Source of the DNA: CAZYAK01 sp964645935
GTDB taxonomy: Bacteria > Patescibacteriota > Gracilibacteria > Peribacterales > Peribacteraceae
DNA length: 13,095 nt
NCBI GenBank assembly: GCA_964645935.1
Contig: CAZYAK010000040.1
Span: forward strand, 1 to 13,095
Direction of reading: 5' to 3'
Shown here in pieces: positions 12,372-13,095 of the stretch (position 1 is its first letter; each line of letters begins with the position of its first letter). The position numbers and the translations under genes were made by a program. The notes under the pieces are model-generated. The model was not told where the DNA came from and ran no database searches. It was given only the letters and a program-made list of their open reading frames with translations.

Positions 12372-13095
12372 CTACAGGCTCGCCTTCCACCAATCGAGCG
12401 TGCGCCTGAGACCCTCCGGGAGCGGCGTCCATTGGAAGCCCTCCAGTAGCGGGTGCGCGGGCGGCGGGAGCAGGTCGGGGCCTTCGGGCTTGGCGGTGTC
12501 GAAGCGGAGCGCCAGCGAAGGGCGCATGAGGTTGCGGATGGTCTCCGCCACCTCACGGATCGCCACGGCCTCCGGCGGAGAGATCGTCACAACGCCGGTG
12601 ACATCCGCCTCCAACATGAGCAATGTCGCCCGCGCCACGTCCGGCCCATACACGAACGCGCGGCGCTGGTTCCCCGATCCCCACACGACGAGCTCCGCCT
12701 CCGCCTCGTGAGCGCGCACGATGAGGGCAGGGATCACGTTGCTCTCCGCGGAGAACCGGTCCCCCGGGCCGTACGCGCTCACCGGCCGGACGATGAGCAG
12801 CGGGAACCCGCGAGCCTCCGCGGCCGCGGTCCACGCGCGCTCGCAGTGGAGCTTGGCCGCAAGGTAGCCGTCCTTCACGTTCTTGGGGTCGGCGTCCTCT
12901 GGGAGGGTGCCCACAAGCGCGGTACTGAAGAAGACCACGGGCACGGGACGGTCAGCCATGGCGGCGATCAATCGCTCGGTAAGCGCGACGTTGTCCCCGA
13001 AGATCTCGTCCCGCCGAGCCAGGTGCTCCGCCACGTTGAGGCGGTGCGAGGCCAGGTGGAACACGGCGTCCACTTCCTCCAGGCACTCGGCCAGG
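12372..13095 (-). CDS. NAD-dependent epimerase/dehydratase (extended SDR), N-terminus outside window
   Basis: The last 241 codons of an extended short-chain dehydrogenase acting on a nucleotide sugar. The visible part reads LAECLEEV then DAVFHLASHR, the strand preceding the NNV segment (GDNVALTERLI). Catalytic residues are S50/T51 in VVFFSTALVG and Y70/K74 in YLAAK, numbered from the GTG codon at 13073. RPVSAYGPGDR is the substrate-side motif and AFVYGPDVARATLL is the conserved late block. The N-terminal GxxGxxG is beyond the edge, so cofactor preference cannot be judged. It could be a UDP-galactose or UDP-glucuronate epimerase, GDP-mannose dehydratase-like enzyme or a reductase. It is upstream of the GT2-GtrA gene and probably co-transcribed, consistent with supplying its sugar donor. 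Confidence 0.9.
   Translation of the reverse strand, partial: LAECLEEVDAVFHLASHRLNVAEHLARRDEIFGDNVALTERLIAAMADRPVPVVFFSTALVGTLPEDADPKNVKDGYLAAKLHCERAWTAAAEARGFPLLIVRPVSAYGPGDRFSAESNVIPALIVRAHEAEAELVVWGSGNQRRAFVYGPDVARATLLMLEADVTGVVTISPPEAVAIREVAETIRNLMRPSLALRFDTAKPEGPDLLPPPAHPLLEGFQWTPLPEGLRRTLDWWKASL

Noticed and set aside
1..13095. tRNA, rRNA, CRISPR array, insertion sequence, riboswitch
   Set aside because: No cloverleaf-like segment, regularly spaced repeat, transposase or long structured leader was found by eye; leaderless starts leave no room for riboswitches.

Overview
The window is a GC-rich (roughly 60% by eye), densely packed stretch of a bacterial chromosome. It is devoted almost entirely to glycan biosynthesis and modification. 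It holds eight glycosyltransferase-type proteins (three GT4, two GT2, two polytopic GT-C-like, one DDD-motif GT-A-like), one divergent GT-A-like candidate, two SAM-dependent methyltransferases, a nucleotide-sugar epimerase/dehydratase cut by the right edge, and one small orphan protein. TGA is used as an ordinary stop. Several N-termini (MKLLMISGDRS, TQAVDRHDPVLGFFH, ATGIYPPDIGGPATY) look like glycosyltransferase subfamilies I associate with Patescibacteria/Parcubacteria (CPR). That is recall, not a search, so the assignment is only moderately confident.

Layout. 1-815 (+): tail of an unknown protein, then a methyltransferase coupled by ATGA. 817-3416 (-): a GT-C-like membrane protein followed by a divergent GT-A-like protein. 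3460-5090 (+): a DDD-motif glycosyltransferase followed by a methyltransferase coupled by GTGA. 5091-5380: the only sizeable gap, between convergent genes, with three copies of a ~35-nt palindromic element and no convincing gene. 5381-10858 (-): a five-gene operon running GT4, 27-codon mini-ORF, GT4, GT4, polyprenyl-phosphate sugar synthase-like GT2, GT-C. 10936-11283 (+): a 115-residue orphan protein. 11284-13095 (-): an SDR epimerase (partial) followed by a GT2-GtrA fusion.

How the parts may work together (inference). The GT2 enzymes charge polyprenyl phosphate with a sugar, the GT-C membrane proteins use such donors on the outer face of the membrane, and the GT4 enzymes build a lipid-linked glycan in the cytoplasm. 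The methyltransferases would decorate it and the SDR would supply an activated sugar. The acceptor and glycan structure cannot be read from the sequence.

The strongest unexpected signal is regulatory. Six of the thirteen starts assigned here have a TANNNT box exactly six bases upstream of the start codon, which puts the predicted transcription start on the first base of the start codon (leaderless mRNA). Five other starts overlap the upstream stop codon. No convincing Shine-Dalgarno sequence decides any start. Two internal -10 boxes incorporate or overlap the stop codon of the preceding gene. A second notable signal is the 27-codon mini-ORF, linked by ATGA overlaps at both ends and repeating the first seven residues of the gene after it.
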